From: an uncultured Saprospirales bacterium
GTDB taxonomy: Bacteria; Bacteroidota; Bacteroidia; Chitinophagales; JADIYW01
Assembly (NCBI GenBank): GCA_938008535.1
Contig: CALLKF010000006.1
Location: 1 to 64,000, forward strand
Length of the DNA: 64,000 nucleotides
Direction: 5' to 3'
Positions 62,113 through 64,000 of the stretch are shown piece by piece (position 1 is the stretch's first letter; every line of letters starts with the position of its first letter). A model generated the notes under the pieces. The model saw only the letters and a list, made by a program, of their open reading frames with translations, did not search any database and had not been told where the DNA came from. Both the position numbers and the translations under genes were made by a program.

Positions 62113-63339
62113 TTATTTTGGTGTTGATGGATCTGGCGTCACAGGTGTTACTTGTTCTGTTGGTGCTGGTGTAGTTTCTATTGGTGTTGACACTGGTTCA
62201 GCAATTGGAGTTGCATTAATTAGGTCAGTATTTTCTTTTCTTTTTCTTTTATTTAAACCTACCACAAAAGATACCACATGAGAATATTGATTTTCACTTG
62301 TTTTACCTACATCAGTATATGAATAATCCACAGAAACAAAACTTTTAAATCGTAGACCAACACCAATATTTGGACTTACTGTAAACACTGTTTTTCGTTT
62401 AGCATCGTTAAACATTTTCTGAAAATTATTGACACCACCTCGTAAATAAAATATTTTCCATAAACCAATTTCTATTCCAATTCGAGGATCCATACTAATC
62501 GCCTTTGAAGAAATTAATGTGTTTCTTTTTCCATCTGTAGTCATTTCAAAATCAATTTCTGCAGATAAATCTATTTTGTTTTTATAAAAAGATCTTGTGT
62601 ACGATGCGCCAAACTGAATTCTTGGTAAGGTAATTTCAGTTGAACTTTTAGGAATTAAATTGTCTGTAGCTTCTAAAATCAATTTTTCTTTATCAGTAAA
62701 GCTATATTGCCAAGCATTAAAAGTGGTTGTAATATCTTTAACTGTTATGCCAATTTTCCACTCTTTAATCTGATAAATGGCACCTACATCAACTCCAAAA
62801 CCCCAAGATTTTGCAAAACCACCTGCTTTATTATGAACAATTTTTGCAGTTAAGCCAAGTGATAATCCAGGTAGTAATTTTCGTGCATACGACAACAGTA
62901 TACCATAATTTCCAACAGAGAAGTTGCGCACATTATCATAATTTACAGTTCCATCTGCATCAATTAAATCTAATGTATTTGGAATATTATCTACACCAAA
63001 ACGCATAAAATTAATTGCAAATGCATGTTTGTTACTGTCTAACGGAAATGCAATTCCTGCATAATCAAATTTTGCCAAACCAGAAAAATATTCATTGTGC
63101 ATAAAACTAAACTGAATATTGGTTTTGATATTCGTTAAGCCAGCTGGATTCCAATAACCAGCAGTCACGTCACTAACATTGGCAACTACTGCATTACCAA
63201 CACCAAAATTATGCGCTCCAACGCCAATATACATAAAGTCGTTACTGTATTTCGGTGGTTTTGCTATTTGAACAGTACTAATTAGACTTAGTAAAAACAA
63301 AAGAAAAACTCTGTGACTTGCAGGAAAATTCATATTCAT
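62113..63339 (-). CDS. PorV/PorQ-like outer-membrane barrel protein (PorV2 type)
   Basis: 408 residues. After a signal peptide (VFLLFLLSLISTVQIA), FMYIGVGAHNFGVGNAVVANVSDV and TAGYWNPAGLTNIKTNIQ are the hallmark of PorV/PorQ proteins. The barrel continues with AFAINFMRFGVDNIPNTL and GLRFKSFVSVDYSYTDVG. The C-terminus is a Thr/Pro-rich tail (TTPAPTEQVTPVTPDP) not found in standard PorV. It is upstream of and in tandem with the PorU2-like gene, separated by 19 bases. Likely delivery partner of that peptidase. Confidence 0.82.
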   Translation of the reverse strand: MNMNFPASHRVFLLFLLSLISTVQIAKPPKYSNDFMYIGVGAHNFGVGNAVVANVSDVTAGYWNPAGLTNIKTNIQFSFMHNEYFSGLAKFDYAGIAFPLDSNKHAFAINFMRFGVDNIPNTLDLIDADGTVNYDNVRNFSVGNYGILLSYARKLLPGLSLGLTAKIVHNKAGGFAKSWGFGVDVGAIYQIKEWKIGITVKDITTTFNAWQYSFTDKEKLILEATDNLIPKSSTEITLPRIQFGASYTRSFYKNKIDLSAEIDFEMTTDGKRNTLISSKAISMDPRIGIEIGLWKIFYLRGGVNNFQKMFNDAKRKTVFTVSPNIGVGLRFKSFVSVDYSYTDVGKTSENQYSHVVSFVVGLNKRKRKENTDLINATPIAEPVSTPIETTPAPTEQVTPVTPDPSTPK

Positions 63340-63510
63340 AAACGATGCATTAAAATAGTATTACACAAAAGTGCATAACAATACTTGTAAATTTATCAAA
63401 TTTCTCGTAATAATTAGATAATATTTCGACTTTTTGCGTTGCACCTCACTTTTTTTTATTTCTTCTATAAATTCTAGTCTATAAATAACGATTTATATGC
63501 ATTCTAGTTG

Positions 63511-63518
63511 TATTTTCG
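63511..63518 (+). promoter_or_regulatory. -7-like element TATTTTCG for tyrS
   Basis: Near match to TAnnTTTG, 19 bases before the ATG at 63538; identical in ten bases to the element at 42736. Confidence 0.45.
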
Positions 63519-63537
63519 CACTTTTAAAGTATAAAAA

Positions 63538-64000
63538 ATGAAGCAGAATTTTGTAGAAGAATTGCGTTGGCGAAAAATGTTGCACGATATTATGCCAGAA
63601 ACAGAAGAATTGTTAAACAAAGAAATAGTTAGTGCTTACATTGGTTTTGACCCAACAGCAGATTCTTTAGGAATTGGAAATATGGTGCAAGTGATGACGT
63701 TGATGCATTTTCAACGTTGTGGTCATAAACCAATTGCATTGGTTGGTGGTGCAACTGGTATGGTTGGCGACCCAAGTGGAAAAAGTGCCGAACGTAATAT
63801 GTTATCAGAAGAAGAATTGAATTATAATTTGGCTTGCCAAAAAAAACAAATCGAAAATTTTTTAGATTTTAATTGCGGTGAAAATTCTGCTGAAATCGTC
63901 AATAACTATGATTGGTTTAAAGATTTTTCTTTCTTAGGATTTATTCGTGATGTAGGAAAATACATCACTGTAAATTATATGATGGCGAAAGATTCCGTGA
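63538..64000 (+). CDS. tyrS: Tyrosyl-tRNA synthetase, 3' truncated by the window edge
   Basis: The first 154 residues are visible; the gene continues past base 64000. It charges tRNA-Tyr. [17 protein letters not shown] and [18 protein letters not shown] open the Rossmann domain, with [23 protein letters not shown] as the tyrosine-binding loop. The signature that is HIGH in Bacillus TyrS reads GIGN here (residues 45-48), missing both histidines. The rest of the domain is standard. The KMSKS region is not in the window. Divergent from the PorV-like gene. Confidence 0.95.
   Translation, partial: MKQNFVEELRWRKMLHDIMPETEELLNKEIVSAYIGFDPTADSLGIGNMVQVMTLMHFQRCGHKPIALVGGATGMVGDPSGKSAERNMLSEEELNYNLACQKKQIENFLDFNCGENSAEIVNNYDWFKDFSFLGFIRDVGKYITVNYMMAKDSV

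Overview
The window is an AT-rich chromosomal segment of a member of the Bacteroidota. Markers of that phylum are PorU/PorV-type type IX secretion proteins, DUF4270 and SusC-like 'regulatory' domains, an rpsF-rpsR-rplI operon without ssb between rpsF and rpsR, many Cys-lipoproteins, and promoters of the TTTG / TAnnTTTG type. The class cannot be fixed from this sequence; something near Chitinophagales/Sphingobacteriia is plausible. I see no phage, transposase, integrase, plasmid or CRISPR features, so it reads as core chromosome with a few small accessory insertions.

Layout. 1-2.1 kb: the 3' part of a Crp/Fnr regulator, a His-rich multipass membrane protein and a YegP-like protein. 2.2-10 kb: Y-family polymerase, rpiB, two LVIVD-type lipoproteins with a beta-barrel partner, a sterol-desaturase-like hydroxylase, a DUF3060 protein and a penicillin-acylase-family hydrolase. 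10-18 kb: a probable surface-glycan modification block (double-headed SDR protein, two acyltransferase-3 paralogues, two GT-C-like membrane paralogues). 18-25.7 kb: a thiamin region under a TPP riboswitch (thiS, unknown, thiC, two unknowns, a TenI/ThiE-like protein, thiD), with a Xre/RES toxin-antitoxin pair lying on the opposite strand between thiD and thiE. 25.7-31.8 kb: an ECF sigma factor with a zinc-binding anti-sigma factor, then two transcription units each preceded by the same unusual promoter; these encode DM13, outer-membrane, YHS, DoxX-like (frameshifted), DinB-like, NRDE, ATP-grasp and GNAT proteins.

31.8-46 kb: acyl-CoA dehydrogenases, glmS, DUF4270, a half-length glycogen synthase, panC-panD, a flippase-like protein, a heptose/glycerol-type nucleotidyltransferase, a lipase-like lipoprotein, tRNA-Ser(GGA) and a DUF4139 protein carrying an inserted SusC-type domain. 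46-57 kb: aconitase, an SGNH hydrolase, a MacB-like permease, rpsF-rpsR-rplI with a structured leader, clpC, a STAS protein and RNase Z. 57-64 kb: a PorU2-like C25 peptidase and its PorV-like partner, then the start of tyrS, divergently transcribed.

The strongest new-looking signal is the pair of promoters at 26625 and 28093. They share an identical 12-base -35 block, an identical 11-base spacing and an identical CGTATA block, directly downstream of the sigma/anti-sigma pair. This defines a candidate ECF regulon of envelope redox/metal-type proteins. Other points of interest are the toxin-antitoxin pair inside the thiamin locus, a repeat-derived insertion inside the TenI-like gene, a repeat-derived tail on panC, families of short palindromes at convergent gene ends, a hairpin leader on rpsF, and GIGN in place of the HIGH signature in tyrS.
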